Assembly (NCBI GenBank): GCA_018360145.1
Contig: SRPY01000016.1
Location: 62,001-126,000 of the forward strand
Direction of reading: 5' to 3'
DNA: 64,000 nucleotides
Origin: Claviceps africana
Lineage: Eukaryota; Ascomycota; Sordariomycetes; Hypocreales; Clavicipitaceae
Notes under the pieces: generated by a model
What the model saw: the letters and a program-made list of their open reading frames with translations, nothing else
Told to the model about the DNA's origin: nothing
Databases searched by the model: none
Position numbers and translations under genes: made by a program
Part shown: positions 38,301 to 47,750 of the stretch, piece after piece
How the letters are laid out: each line of letters starts with the position of its first letter
Numbering within the stretch: position 1 is the first letter of the stretch

Positions 38301-41300
38301 GGAACACGTCAACTGACACTGTCACTCGACTATCGGATGAGCTGCTTAACACCTGCCCAAGCCAAAGGTGTCCTTTCAATGCTCGAGACTATCATTGCAT
38401 CCATGGTCGGTGACAAGACAATGTCGAACAGTTTGGCTGCAATTGAGACAGTTAGCCAAGCGGATCTTGAGCAAATCTGGAATTGGAATTCTAGCGTGCC
38501 CGAGACAGTGGAGTACCTAGTACACGATATGATCACAAAGACGGCACGTCAATTTCCCAACTCAACGGCTATATGTGCTTGGGATGGCAACTGGAGTTAT
38601 GAGGAGCTAGATGTCGTTTCAACAAAGCTCGCTTACAAACTAGTGGCACTCGGCGTCAGCACTGGAAAGGTCGTTCCCCTCTGTTTCGAAAAGAGTCGAT
38701 GGATGCCTGTGGCGATGCTCGCAGTCATGAAGGCTGGGGGTACCAGCGTCTCTTTGGATTCTTCCCTCCCAGAAGAACGTCTACGCATCATCTTGCAGCA
38801 GGTCAGGCCAGTAATTGTTCTCTCGTCTTCGTCTAATGCGGAAATGACAAAACGCCTTACAACCAGCCCTATCTTCTTAGTTGATGAGGCAAGCGCAGCT
38901 CGTCTGGAATCCGTGCCTACCACGGTCAAGGTCTCTTCCAATATCACGCCCCGCAACATACTCTATATCGTCTTTACTTCTGGCAGTACAGGAACTCCAA
39001 AGGGTGTTAAGATCAGTCACTCCAATTTTGCTAGCGCCTTGTACCATCAACGTCGTGTGCTTGCTTTCGAAGCCGGGGCCCGCATTTATGACTTTGCATC
39101 ATATGCGTTTGACACTTCGTGGCAGAATATACTTGGGGCTCTTGAGTGCGGTGCTTGTCTCTGCACACCCTCTAATTTCGAACGGCAAAACGACTTGGCT
39201 GGTTCGCTAGAGAGGTACAACATCTCTCGTGCCGAATTGACTCCATCGGCGGCTCAGCTCCTACCACTTAGCACGATCAAGAACCTAAGCACATTGATCC
39301 TTGGTGGCGAGAGCCTCTCTCCTACGTTAGCGGAGCATTGGTCTAGTGTCGTTGACGTCAGGAACTCATACGGGCCGTGTGAATGCACCCCTACAACGAC
39401 CATGACGTCAATGGATCCATCTACTGTGGGAGTAGCCAGCATCGGTCGTGGATGTGGTGCAAATACGTGGGTTGTGAGTGCTACTGGTGACTCTCTTGCC
39501 CCTATTGGAAGCATCGGTGAATTATACATCGAGGGACCCCTCGTTGGCCCAGGTTATCTGGATGATGAAGAGAGGACCGCCGCCTGCTTCATTGAGAGTC
39601 CTCCTTGGTTACTACGTGGTTCAGCAACTCATTCCGGACGACGAGGCCGCTTGTATAAGACTGGCGATCTGGTGCGCTACGATTTAAGCGGCAACCTGAT
39701 CTTCATCGGTCGGAAAGATGACCAAGTAAAAATCAATGGTCAACGTTTGGAGCTGGGTGATGTCGAATTCTATGTCGGCTCTGCCATCGTCTCTATTGAA
39801 AATGTTCAGGTTGTCGCGGAAGTGGTAAAGCCCAAAGATAGCGACAAACGTGTTCTCACAGTGTTCCTTTGTGTGAAAGACGCATCGGCCAATTTGGACA
39901 AGCTCGTCGACGGAGTGGCTGACAGGCTCACGGATAAGGTACCTGCGTATATGATACCCTCGGCCTACATCTTGCTTCAAGATATACCAATGACTTCCTC
40001 GGGCAAGACGGATCGTCGAGCTCTGCGTGCCATCGCCGAACAGCTTACACGGGTCGAGCTTATGGCTCATGGTTCAGCGCGGGCGGAGACGGTAGCACCA
40101 AAGACGCCCACTGAGATACATCTTCAAGAACTCTGGTCTACTATTCTTGGGATCCCGCAAAAGAACATTGGTGCCAATGACAGCTTTTTGCGAATTGGAG
40201 GGGACTCTATTGGCGCCATGAAACTTGCTGCTCTGGCTCGTGACTCTGGCTTCTCTCTCACGGTCACGGATATCTTTCGTCATCCATGCTTGCGGGACCT
40301 TGCTCAAGTCGCTCGCAAGGCACCGGAATATCTAAAGAAATCTGTTGTTACATTTTCGTTACTGCCCGGAAAGGTCGAGGTTTCCGATGTGCGATCCCGG
40401 GCTGCTCAAATATGCGGCATCAGCCCAGCGCTAATACAAGACGCGTTCCCATGCACACCCTTACAAGAGGGCCTTTTGGCCCTCACATCTAGACGATCTG
40501 GGGACTATGTAGCACAAAACACATTCCAACTTCAGGCTAACGTCGATATTCCTCGCTTTCAGCGCGCTTGGGAGCATGTTATTGCGACTACGCCAATCCT
40601 GCGAACACGAATTGTCGACCTTGACACTCAAGGACTGGTCCAGTTGGTTATTGAGGAAGAGCCCGCGGCATGGCCAGAATCCATCACAAGCACCCTGGTC
40701 TATCAAGAAACAGACCGAAAGTTGGGGATGGGCTTGGGTACTCCTCTCATGCGCTATGCCATTACTCGAGACTCCCACGACCATCATATGTTCATTTGGA
40801 CGGTGCACCATGCCCTCTACGACGGATGGTCAATGCCATTGATTCTCCAGAGACTCGAGATGGCGTACAACGGAGATGTCTTGCCAACGCCACCACCCTT
40901 CCAAGATTTCGTCCGCTTTATCGGCCATATTGATGTAGAGGATGCGGAACGTTTCTGGGCGTCACAGTTCGAGAAAATGCATGCTCATCCATTCCCGTCA
41001 CTCCCGTCACCAGTGTATCAGCCACGTTCCGACGCAGGCGTGTCGTACCACGTCGAACAACTGCCATGGCCAAAGACAGATACCACCCCTTCTACCGCTA
41101 TCCGCGCGGCTCTATCCATTCTTATTGCCACGTATTGCGACGGTTCTGAAGCACTGTTTGGTGCGACAATCACAGGTCGACAGGCACCAGTCCCCGGAGT
41201 CGAGAGCATGACAGGCCCAACCATTGCTACAGTACCAGTCAGAGTGACACTTGACAAACAGCAAACCGTTGGCGATTTTCTGCAGCAGATTCAAGCTCAA

Positions 41301-44300
41301 GCAATCGACGTAACGGCGTTTGAGCAAACTGGCTTGCAGCGCATTCGCAGAATAACCGCAGCTGCCAAGAAAGCTTGTGAATTCCAAACGCTGCTTCTTA
41401 TTCACCCAATTGAAGAACCTGACAACTCTTCATCCTTACTCTTTGTCGATGCCGAGGAATTCGATGAAAGCGCTGATGACTCTTTTGCCGACTTTGACAC
41501 TCATGCTATCACTTTGGAGTGCGACCTGGAGAAGGCAGGTGCTTTGCTTCGCTTTAGATTCGACTCTCATGTCATCGACAAGGTGCAGGTTGAGAAGCTC
41601 GCGTGCCAGCTCGATGCCGTTCTACGCCAGCTATGCGATCCGAATAAGTCACAAGTCAAGTTGAGCGATGTCGACGTGGTAAGCTCTGCAGACTTGACAG
41701 ACATTTGGGGCTGGAACGCCACTGTGCCCCAATCCGTTGACCGCGTCGTGCACGATCTCATTGCCGAAATCGCTTTCGAGCAGCCAAAGTCGACGGCAGT
41801 CTGCGCGTGGGATGGGGATTGGACATATCAGGAACTCGACTCCATTGCTACACGTGTTGCTCATCGCCTCGTCAGCCTCGGTGTAGGCCCCGATGTTATT
41901 GTGCCGATTTGCTTCGAAAAATCTCGTTGGATGCCCGTGGCAATGCTCGCCGTTATGAAGGCGGGCGGAGCATCAGTTGCCTTGGATACTACACTGCCCG
42001 AAGACAGGTTGCGCAGTATCTTGCGACAGGTTGACCCGTCGCTTGTACTGTCGTCTTCGTCAAGCCGCAGTCTCGCCGAGTCATTGAGTGATCAGCCAAT
42101 ACTGATCTTGAGCGACAAAGACCAAGAGGCATTCGCTGATGAAGATCCGCAGATACTTCCCACGGTATCGCCATCGAACAAGCTATATCTCGTGTTTACA
42201 TCAGGTAGCACTGGTATTCCTAAAGGCGCAATAGTCACGCATTCAAACTTCAGTAGCGCCATCTACCACCAACAAGCTGTTACCGGTTTTCGCAAGTCTT
42301 CACGCGTATATGATCTTGCCAAGTACGCCTTTGACATTAGCTGGTCCAACTTCATTCATACCCTTGCGGCAGGAGGCTGTCTCTGCATTCCCTCACAGCG
42401 TGACTCTGTTGAAAACATCGCGAGTTCAATAAGGTCTCTCAATGCAAACTTCGTCGACATCACGCCGTCAGTTGCCAGCACGCTGCAACCATCGGATCTG
42501 AGCAGCGTCAAAACCGTCGTGTTCGCTGGCGAGGCATTGACCAGCCGTCAAGCTGCCATGTGGTCAAAGCAAGCTCGAGTACTCAACATGTACGGACCAG
42601 CAGAGTGTACAGTGAAGGCAACCTTGGCTCGGCTTGACGACGGCGCCAACTCTTCCCTTTCTTTCCCTGCGGCCAGCATTGGTCGTGGAGTCGGCGCGTG
42701 TACTTGGATTGTGGATCCATCAAACCACCACAAGCTTGTCCCAGTTGGTGCCGTGGGAGAATTGGTCTTGGAAGGGCCCATTGTCGGGTCTGGCTACATT
42801 GGCGATGCTGAAAAGACGGCAGCCGCGTTCGTTCAAGATCCAGCCTGGCTACTTCTCGGCGGGCCTGGCTACCCAGGCCGCACTGGGCGCGTGTACAAGA
42901 CCGGTGACCTCGTTCAGTATGACGCAGACGGCTGTTTGACGTTTATTGGCCGCAAGGATAGTCAGATCAAGATCAACGGACAGCGGTTGGAGCTCGGCGA
43001 CGTGGAATACAACCTTGCATCGAGTCTCGACAATGGTCAAGCAGTTCAGCTTGCGGCGGAAGTGATTACACCGCGGGATAGTAGCAAGCCAATACTGGTG
43101 GCCTTTATACAGTCTTCCAGACAGCCGGGCGACGGCGGCTCAGATCTTCGCTCATTGACGGCCGGACTTAACGATCGTCTCGCCTCTCGAGTTCCGGCCT
43201 ACATGATCCCCTCAGGCTACATCATGATTGACAAGTTGCCAATTTCGGCAACCGGAAAGTTGGATCGTAAGCAACTGCGAGCAATGGGCGCAGAGCTGGA
43301 TCTATCGGAGCTCAAGGATTGCACTGCGACACCATCAGAGCGCCGACCACCGTCAACAGCAATGGAACTCTGCCTTCGGGAACTCTGGGCCTCCACCCTC
43401 GGCGTCGGTGTCAACTCTCTGTACGCAGATGACACCTTCTTCAGCATTGGTGGCGACTCTATTCAGGCCATGAGACTCTCCATGCAAGCCCGACACCAGG
43501 GTCTCCATATCGCCGTGGCCGATATTCTGATGTATCCAACACTCTGGCAGATGTCCCTGAAAGTGCAAGATGAGGGATCCGCTTCACCTGCAGTCGAGTA
43601 CGAAAAGTTTTCCCTGCTGCCACCAGGAAGTCGACCTGAAGTGGAGAAGATACTGGTCGATCACGGCATTGCAATGGACAATGTTCAGGACATTCTCCCG
43701 GTCACTGACCAACAGGCCCGATATCTTCTTGGAACATATACACAAGCCCGCAGTGCGGTCTATTACCATACGCTGGACCGGGATGATCAGCTCAACTGGG
43801 TCCGGCTGCGGGCTGCTTGCGCCAGTCTTGTCGAACGTCTTGATATGATGAGAGCTGTTTTCATCGCCTACAAAGATATGTTCTTGCAGGCCGTTCTCGC
43901 ACGTGCGGACATAGACATCGGGTTGTTTGAAACTGCCACAAACAGCCTAGATGAGTATACCTTGAAACTGAAACAGCAAGACTTGCTGGGAAATCTGTCT
44001 TTTGGCAAGCCGGTTGCCAAGATTTCCATTGTTCACCAAACACAAGAGCTCAAGTATCGCATCGTAATACGTCTCTCTCACGCTCAGTACGACGGAACGG
44101 CGCTGAGCAAGATGTGGGCAGTATTTGACGATGCCTACTCCTCTGGACATGCCCATGCGGATCTCGGTAACGCGGAGACGGACTTTTCGCGATACATGAA
44201 TATTCTGTCGCTCATGGATCAGAAAAAGGCGACGGAGTACTGGCAGAAAATGCTGCAAGGAAGCGTCCGGACCGTCATCAAACGCCAGACCACCCATCGT

Positions 44301-45287
44301 CTCGCATATGCTCTGGGCCCGACCATTGTCAAGACCATACCAGCATCTGACCTGCAATCCGACGATTTTACCTTTGCTACGGTGCTGAAGGCCGCATGGG
44401 CGTACGTGCTCGCAAGATACTCGGCAATGGAAGACATTGTATTCGGCAGCCTGGTCCACGGTCGGAACGAGCCAGGCACGCAAGGGGTGTTCGGCTCGTG
44501 CGTCAACATTGTGCCAACGCGCATTCGTTTCCAGAATAACTGGTCGATCAGAGACCTGATTGCCGCAGTCAATCACCAACAGGCGGAAGGCATGCCCTTC
44601 GAGACCATGGGTTCCAGAGACATTATTCGACACTGCACTAGCTGGCCAAAATGGGCCTATTTCAGCTCAGTCATCGTGCACCAGAACTACGAAGGCCGTC
44701 CCGACGAGGAAAGCTCTACAGTTGATTTCGACAGCGCTGATCTGTCAACGGGCGACATTGACAGTGTCCAAGTGTACATCACTTCGACGCCCGGCCCAGC
44801 CAGCACAGAAATCCACATGGGCTTCACGGACAATGTCATCCCCCATCCCATGGCACATCAACTCGCATCTGACCTGGAGGATACCATCAAGCGTTTCTAT
44901 AGCAGTACCGACGCGAGCATCATGTCGCCGCGCGAGATACAGAACCTACCGGCTTTGTTACCATTGCCTGCCGACGAGGCCGACGATGCCGCCATGGCTC
45001 CGACGCAGGAGCAGATCAAGGTTCTGCGGCAATGTCCCGACAAGCTACGACACGTGCTTGGCGCCGCGTGGAAAGACGTGCTGAAGGTGCACAGTGTGCC
45101 TAGCGACGAGTCTTTGGCGACCTTTTTTGAACTGGGCGGCGATGCGGACAATGCTGGGCAATTGGCGGCGCACATGCAGCGACAGGGTTATTCGGTGCGA
45201 ATTGAGGATGTCTTCGAGAACCCAACGTGGTTCGGGTTGCTGCTGCGAGCGCACGAGTTGTCGGTGGAAGAGGGGGTGAGGATTTGA
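14303..45287 (+). CDS. Eight-module nonribosomal peptide synthetase, 2 exons, 10,299 aa
   Basis: Giant cytosolic assembly line making a seven- or eight-residue peptide. Exon 1 is 14303-38188 (residues 1-7962) and exon 2 is 38274-45287. The 85-nt intron 38189-38273 (GTAAGA...TTACACAG) splits the C-terminal part of C6. Splicing joins HEDPIE to YDISFDI, matching the equivalent WEDPTEYEI and GDDPTEYDV of C3 and C5. Domain order: A1-T1-C1-A2-T2-C2-A3-T3-E1-C3-A4-T4-C4-A5-T5-E2-C5-A6(degenerate)-T6-E3-C6-A7-T7-C7-A8-T8-C8-T9(degenerate). There is no starter C domain, thioesterase, reductase or methyltransferase, so release is presumably by the terminal C8. C domains after an E domain carry SHxxxDGAST, while the others carry HHALYDGWS, as expected for D-L versus L-L condensation. 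T domains before E share NGGDSISAM. The start ATG at 14303 precedes the first linker motif DLERIWKW by 25 residues. Individual modules are listed separately. The exact product is unknown. Confidence 0.97.
14378..16280 (+). other. NRPS loading module: A1-T1
   Basis: A1 spans about residues 26-560 and T1 about 580-650. A1 has intact core motifs: FTSGSTGTPKG (A3), FDITW (A4), YGPAECT (A5), YKTGDLVRY (A7), GRKDTQVKINGQRVELGD (A8) and the A10 Lys in SGKMDRRKL. Aligned to GrsA, its ten pocket residues read D-I-S-N-V-A-L-V-G-K. I cannot assign an amino acid to this code. T1 carries LGGDSIAAM with the carrier Ser near residue 616. The absence of an upstream C domain makes this the initiating module. 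Confidence 0.85.
16281..19570 (+). other. NRPS module 2: C1-A2-T2
   Basis: C1 has FPCTPLQEGL and HHALYDGWS (about residue 818). A2 begins about residue 1119 with complete A3, A5, A7, A8 and A10 motifs (FTSGSTGQPKG, YGPTECT, TGKIDRRKL). The pocket reads D-V-C-I-H-I-L-T-F-K, which I cannot assign. T2 has IGGDSIAAM (Ser about 1716). There is no epimerase, so an L (or achiral) residue is expected. Confidence 0.82.
19571..24290 (+). other. NRPS module 3: C2-A3-T3-E1 (D-residue)
   Basis: C2 carries HHALYDGWS (about 1921). A3 starts about residue 2228; its pocket reads D-T-N-D-I-G-A-P-T-K and all core motifs are intact. T3 has NGGDSISAM (Ser about 2823). E1 has HHLVVDLVSW (about 3010), NEGHGREPW and VGWFTTLSPV, so epimerisation to a D-residue is expected. 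A3, A5 and A6 share a longer C-terminal subdomain (RHH..RQS..., about 60 extra residues) than A1, A2, A4, A7 and A8, marking two A-domain lineages. Confidence 0.84.
24291..27570 (+). other. NRPS module 4: C3-A4-T4
   Basis: C3 is the D-donor type (YPCSPMVDGI about 3357, SHAISDGAST about 3487). A4 begins about residue 3796 with intact motifs and pocket D-V-S-D-L-G-T-V-T-K. T4 has IGGDSIGAM (Ser about 4377). An L or achiral residue is expected. Confidence 0.83.
27571..32330 (+). other. NRPS module 5: C4-A5-T5-E2 (D-residue, acidic pocket)
   Basis: C4 has HHALYDGWS (about 4577). A5 begins about residue 4875 with intact motifs. Its pocket reads D-T-Q-E-I-G-S-P-T-K. The Glu at position 278 followed by I-G-S recalls codes of ornithine- and lysine-type pockets, so a basic substrate is possible (inference). 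T5 has NGGDSISAM (Ser about 5514). E2 has HHLVIDLVSW and NEGHGREPW. A 40-residue Ser-rich insert (about 5366-5405) lies in the A5 C-terminal subdomain. Confidence 0.82.
32331..37000 (+). other. NRPS module 6: C5-A6(degenerate)-T6-E3
   Basis: C5 is the D-donor type and intact (SHTITDGAST about 6168). A6 (about 6470-7020) keeps the reading frame but has lost key residues. A3 reads FSRGSTGPPKC, and A4 reads YASQIAW with Gln where the substrate-binding Asp belongs. A5 reads YGLLECT, A8 reads ARKENLAKVHEQHVELGE, and A10 reads SGALDRK with the catalytic Lys replaced by Ala. By contrast T6 (NGGDSISAM, Ser about 7069) and E3 (HHLVVDLVSW about 7255, NEGHGREPW, VGWFTTMTP) look functional. Adenylation here is therefore very probably dead, while carrier, epimerase and downstream C6 remain intact. 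Confidence 0.9.
37001..40330 (+). other. NRPS module 7: C6-A7-T7 (split by the intron; A7 mosaic)
   Basis: C6 is D-donor type (YPCLPMVDGM about 7594, SHTIVDGAST about 7726), and the only intron of the gene interrupts its last part. A7 begins about residue 8025. Its core subdomain is A5-like (FDTSWQN, AELTPSAA, LILGGESL, NSYGPCECTPT), giving the same ten-residue pocket D-T-Q-E-I-G-S-P-T-K. Its C-terminal subdomain and T7 (IGGDSIGAM, Ser about 8606) instead resemble A4/T4 and lack the long insert. No epimerase follows, so the same amino acid as position 5 but in L form is expected. Confidence 0.83.
40331..43580 (+). other. NRPS module 8: C7-A8-T8
   Basis: C7 has FPCTPLQEGL and HHALYDGWS (about 8807). 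A8 starts about residue 9101 with intact motifs (FTSGSTGIPKG, FDISW, YGPAECT, TGKLDRKQL). Its pocket D-I-S-D-V-A-M-V-K-K is close to that of A1. T8 has IGGDSIQAM (Ser about 9690) and is the last carrier with a usable serine, so it should hold the complete peptide. Confidence 0.83.
43581..45287 (+). other. NRPS terminal C8 domain plus degenerate T9
   Basis: C8 has a divergent start (LPVTDQQARYLLG about 9768) and a canonical active site SHAQYDGTAL (about 9897). Terminal C domains of fungal NRPSs release the chain, often by macrocyclisation, and no other release domain exists. It is followed by a T-like domain (about 10,215-10,290) whose core reads LGGDADNAGQ. The serine that carries phosphopantetheine is Ala (codon GCG at about 45135-45137), so this carrier cannot be loaded. 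The protein ends 50 residues later. Confidence 0.85.
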
Positions 45288-45473
45288 ATGTAATTTGATG
45301 GTTTTTTGGGTAACGGACGTGGTGTGTTTTGATCCATGTCTTTTTTTTTTCTTTTTTGGTCGAGTGATATGTTTTCTTTTCTTTTCTTTTTTTTTCTTTT
45401 TTTGGTTTCCAAGTTCTTTTAGAATAATTCCTTAATCTACTAAATGACAGTATTTGTAAGGAGCCTTGACAGA

Positions 45474-45897
45474 GAGTTTTGCTAGTCGTGCTGATGAAAA
45501 ATTCTAGGCGTGCTAATTCCCCGCTTTTTACCCCACCCTTCCTAAGCAGCACCTAAATTTTTTTTATTCCACCCCTCCTGCCAAACCTCACCATTAAAAT
45601 CATATATAAATATATAGCTAAGATAGTAATTGTAAGAATTATAAAGTAAAATCTACTAAACCTCTCTAAACCTCTCGCTTAGTGGGGCCCCCTTGCACTC
45701 ACTTTCCTCAGCTGCTGCAGTTAATAAAATATATTTCTTATGCCTTAATTAATTACCTTCAGGTTTCTAGGGGTTCTATGCGCTGTAGTGTGTAATAGCG
45801 GGGGGGTGCTGGGAAAAAAACGCCTGGCCCGAAACCGACTAGTAAGGTGGGGAATCAGCACGCCTAGAATTTTTCATCAGCACGACTAGCAAAACTC
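45474..45897. mobile_element. 424-bp MITE with 49-bp TIRs and 8-bp target duplication (hAT-like)
   Basis: The terminal inverted repeats begin GAGTTTTGCTAGTCGTGCTG and extend 49 bp with one mismatch between arms. They are flanked by perfect 8-bp direct repeats TTGACAGA (45466-45473 and 45898-45905). An 8-bp target-site duplication is characteristic of the hAT superfamily. The interior is AT-rich and non-coding, so the element is non-autonomous. It starts 187 bp after the NRPS stop codon. The near-perfect TIRs and duplication suggest recent insertion. Confidence 0.9.
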
Positions 45898-46056
45898 TTG
45901 ACAGAACGTTTTGCTTGTCTATTGTGACTCATCTGACCTCCAATCATCAGTCACGTGATGGTGGTGAAGCGTGGGATATGATTCTGCACTTGAGCGGCAT
46001 GTGTCCATAAAAAGTTCGCAGCCAACCAATCCAATCAGACAGACCATGATTCCACC

Positions 46057-46776
46057 ATGATTCCCAGACACCCGCCCAAGCATGAAGAAGAAAGCAAGAG
46101 AGGCGGAAATGCAGAAATGCAAGAGCTCGGGATTGAGCCTTCCGGGCTTTTCATGCGAACAGACTTCCTGACGCCGGAAGCGGAGCGCCAGCTCCTCGAC
46201 ACGTTTGCGAGGCTCGAATGGCCGCACCTCCCGGGACGACGATCCCTCCACTACGGATACACGTTCAGCTACAAGACGTTTGGCATAGACACGGACATTC
46301 CCTTCAAGGCCTTCCCGGCATGGCTGGTTCCCCTGTTCCCGGCGGACGAGACGCGCGAGCCGGACCAGGTCTGCCTTCAGCACTATCCGCCCGGGGCGGG
46401 CATCCCACCTCACGTCGACACGCACAGCGCATACGACCAGCTCTACTCGCTCTCGCTGGGCTCTCCCGTGCTGATGCAGTTCCGGGACGGCGCGTCGGGA
46501 GCCCGCGTCGAGGTGGATCTGCCGCCGAGGAGCATGCTCCGCATGAGCGGGCCGTCGAGGCTGCACTGGACGCACGGCATCCGGGCGAGGAAGACGGATA
46601 CGCTGCCTGACGGGCAGGTGAGGCCGCGGGGCGACCGGTGGAGCATCACGTTTCGCTGGCTGCGCGAGGGGGACGGGGAGGCGGCGTGTGAGTGCGGAGA
46701 CGAGAAGCTTTGCGATACGGCGCAGAGGAGGAGGGGGGTTCGGAGGGAGTATAGGTGGGAGAAGGAGAAGGGCTGA
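46057..46776 (+). CDS. AlkB-type 2-oxoglutarate/Fe(II) dioxygenase (ALKBH8-like), 239 aa
   Basis: Oxidative demethylase or hydroxylase of nucleic acids. Closest in appearance to the AlkB domain of ALKBH8 and fungal relatives. Motifs: LQHYPPGAGIPPHVD carries the Fe-binding HxD (His119, Asp121), WTHGI carries the distal His (about 173), and RWSITFR carries the 2-oxoglutarate-binding Arg. The N-terminal 25 residues are charged and probably disordered, and the C-terminal 30 residues have a small Cys cluster (CECGDEKLC). Intronless. The start ATG at 46057 has an ACC context; an upstream out-of-frame ATG sits at 46046. It follows the MITE and is a housekeeping-type gene, so I do not count it in the cluster. 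Confidence 0.85.
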   Translation: MIPRHPPKHEEESKRGGNAEMQELGIEPSGLFMRTDFLTPEAERQLLDTFARLEWPHLPGRRSLHYGYTFSYKTFGIDTDIPFKAFPAWLVPLFPADETREPDQVCLQHYPPGAGIPPHVDTHSAYDQLYSLSLGSPVLMQFRDGASGARVEVDLPPRSMLRMSGPSRLHWTHGIRARKTDTLPDGQVRPRGDRWSITFRWLREGDGEAACECGDEKLCDTAQRRRGVRREYRWEKEKG

Positions 46777-47750
46777 AGGAGACGTGGCTGGGTCTACCTA
46801 CCTACCTACCTACCTACCTACCTACTTTATACATGCGGTATGTACGTAGATACGTAGGTACGTTGCTATCAAGATCTGGTTTGGTGAGGCGGTATGTGTT
46901 GTGAGGACGTCCGACCCTGGTTACTGCGCTAGGGATTTTTTTTCTTGTTCTTTTTTTTTGTCATGTACACACATCACAAGTCATATCAAACACCACCGCT
47001 CGAGACGGCATGGCGGACAGCATCGTTGCCGTCGGCACGAGTCACGGAATGAGAGAGCAGGGTTACCAGCTTAGAGCAGAGCCTCCATGTTTACTCGAGG
47101 CCACAAGCCGCCGCCTATTGGCGAGAGAGTTGTTCGGACTTTCCATCACACCCCACTTTGGCTCGATGAAATGAAGGCACGTCGAATCGTTGCATGTGGC
47201 GACCCGCATCTGTGGATCCGCTCCACCCAATACGGGCGCGCGATGATGTCATGCCTGCATACGGTCCAAAAGAAAGTACCACATGCAGGACCCTGACTTA
47301 ACCGCAAACTCCCTTCGCGTCGATGAAAAACTGTCAGTCCCTGGCGGCAAAGACGACATGTCGGTACGAGATGGCCTATATGCATGCATAAGTAAGTAGC
47401 TAGGTATTCTAATAAGTGAAATCAGCGGCCCAGACTGCACTGCACCTCTCTGTAGCACTAACCGACGAGGCAAGACTATGCGCGATGCTGCCGAGGCTTC
47501 CGATTTTGCGTCAAAGTCTCCGGTCACGGTAAATTCGGGCTGGTCTTGTTTCCCGCGCCCGCGCTTGCGCTAATGTGTGGGATTTTTTTCCTTTCCCTCT
47601 TCCTCTTGTTCTTTTTCTTGTTCTTTTTCTTTTCCAGTTCCTTGTTCTTTTCCCGACTTTCGCCCTCCTTTTTTGGAAGCAAAAAGAACGAGAAGAGAGG
47701 GGAAAGCATCACCCACCGCAGCTGTCGGGTTATAAAAAGACAAGCCCGCC
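46777..47750. other. Intergenic region with microsatellite and pyrimidine tract
   Basis: A (TACC)n repeat lies at 46794-46825. A CT-rich tract at 47580-47690 precedes the glycosyltransferase start and is typical of fungal core promoters. No gene is recognised. Confidence 0.55.
46794..46825. repeat. (TACC)n microsatellite
   Basis: Eight uninterrupted copies of the tetranucleotide, just after the AlkB-like gene. Confidence 0.9.

Noticed and set aside
38223..45287. Second, separate NRPS gene starting at 38223
   Set aside because: Its first 17 codons come from the intron. Removing 38189-38273 fuses both frames inside a C domain exactly where C3 and C5 are continuous, and the upstream frame otherwise ends in a nonsense tail.
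14303..45287. Assignment to a known product, for example a cyclic heptapeptide such as the serinocyclins of Metarhizium (eight modules minus one dead A domain)
   Set aside because: The residue count alone fits many peptides. The A-domain codes could not be matched to monomers by eye, and I cannot compare with the reference synthetase. A direct protein alignment would decide.
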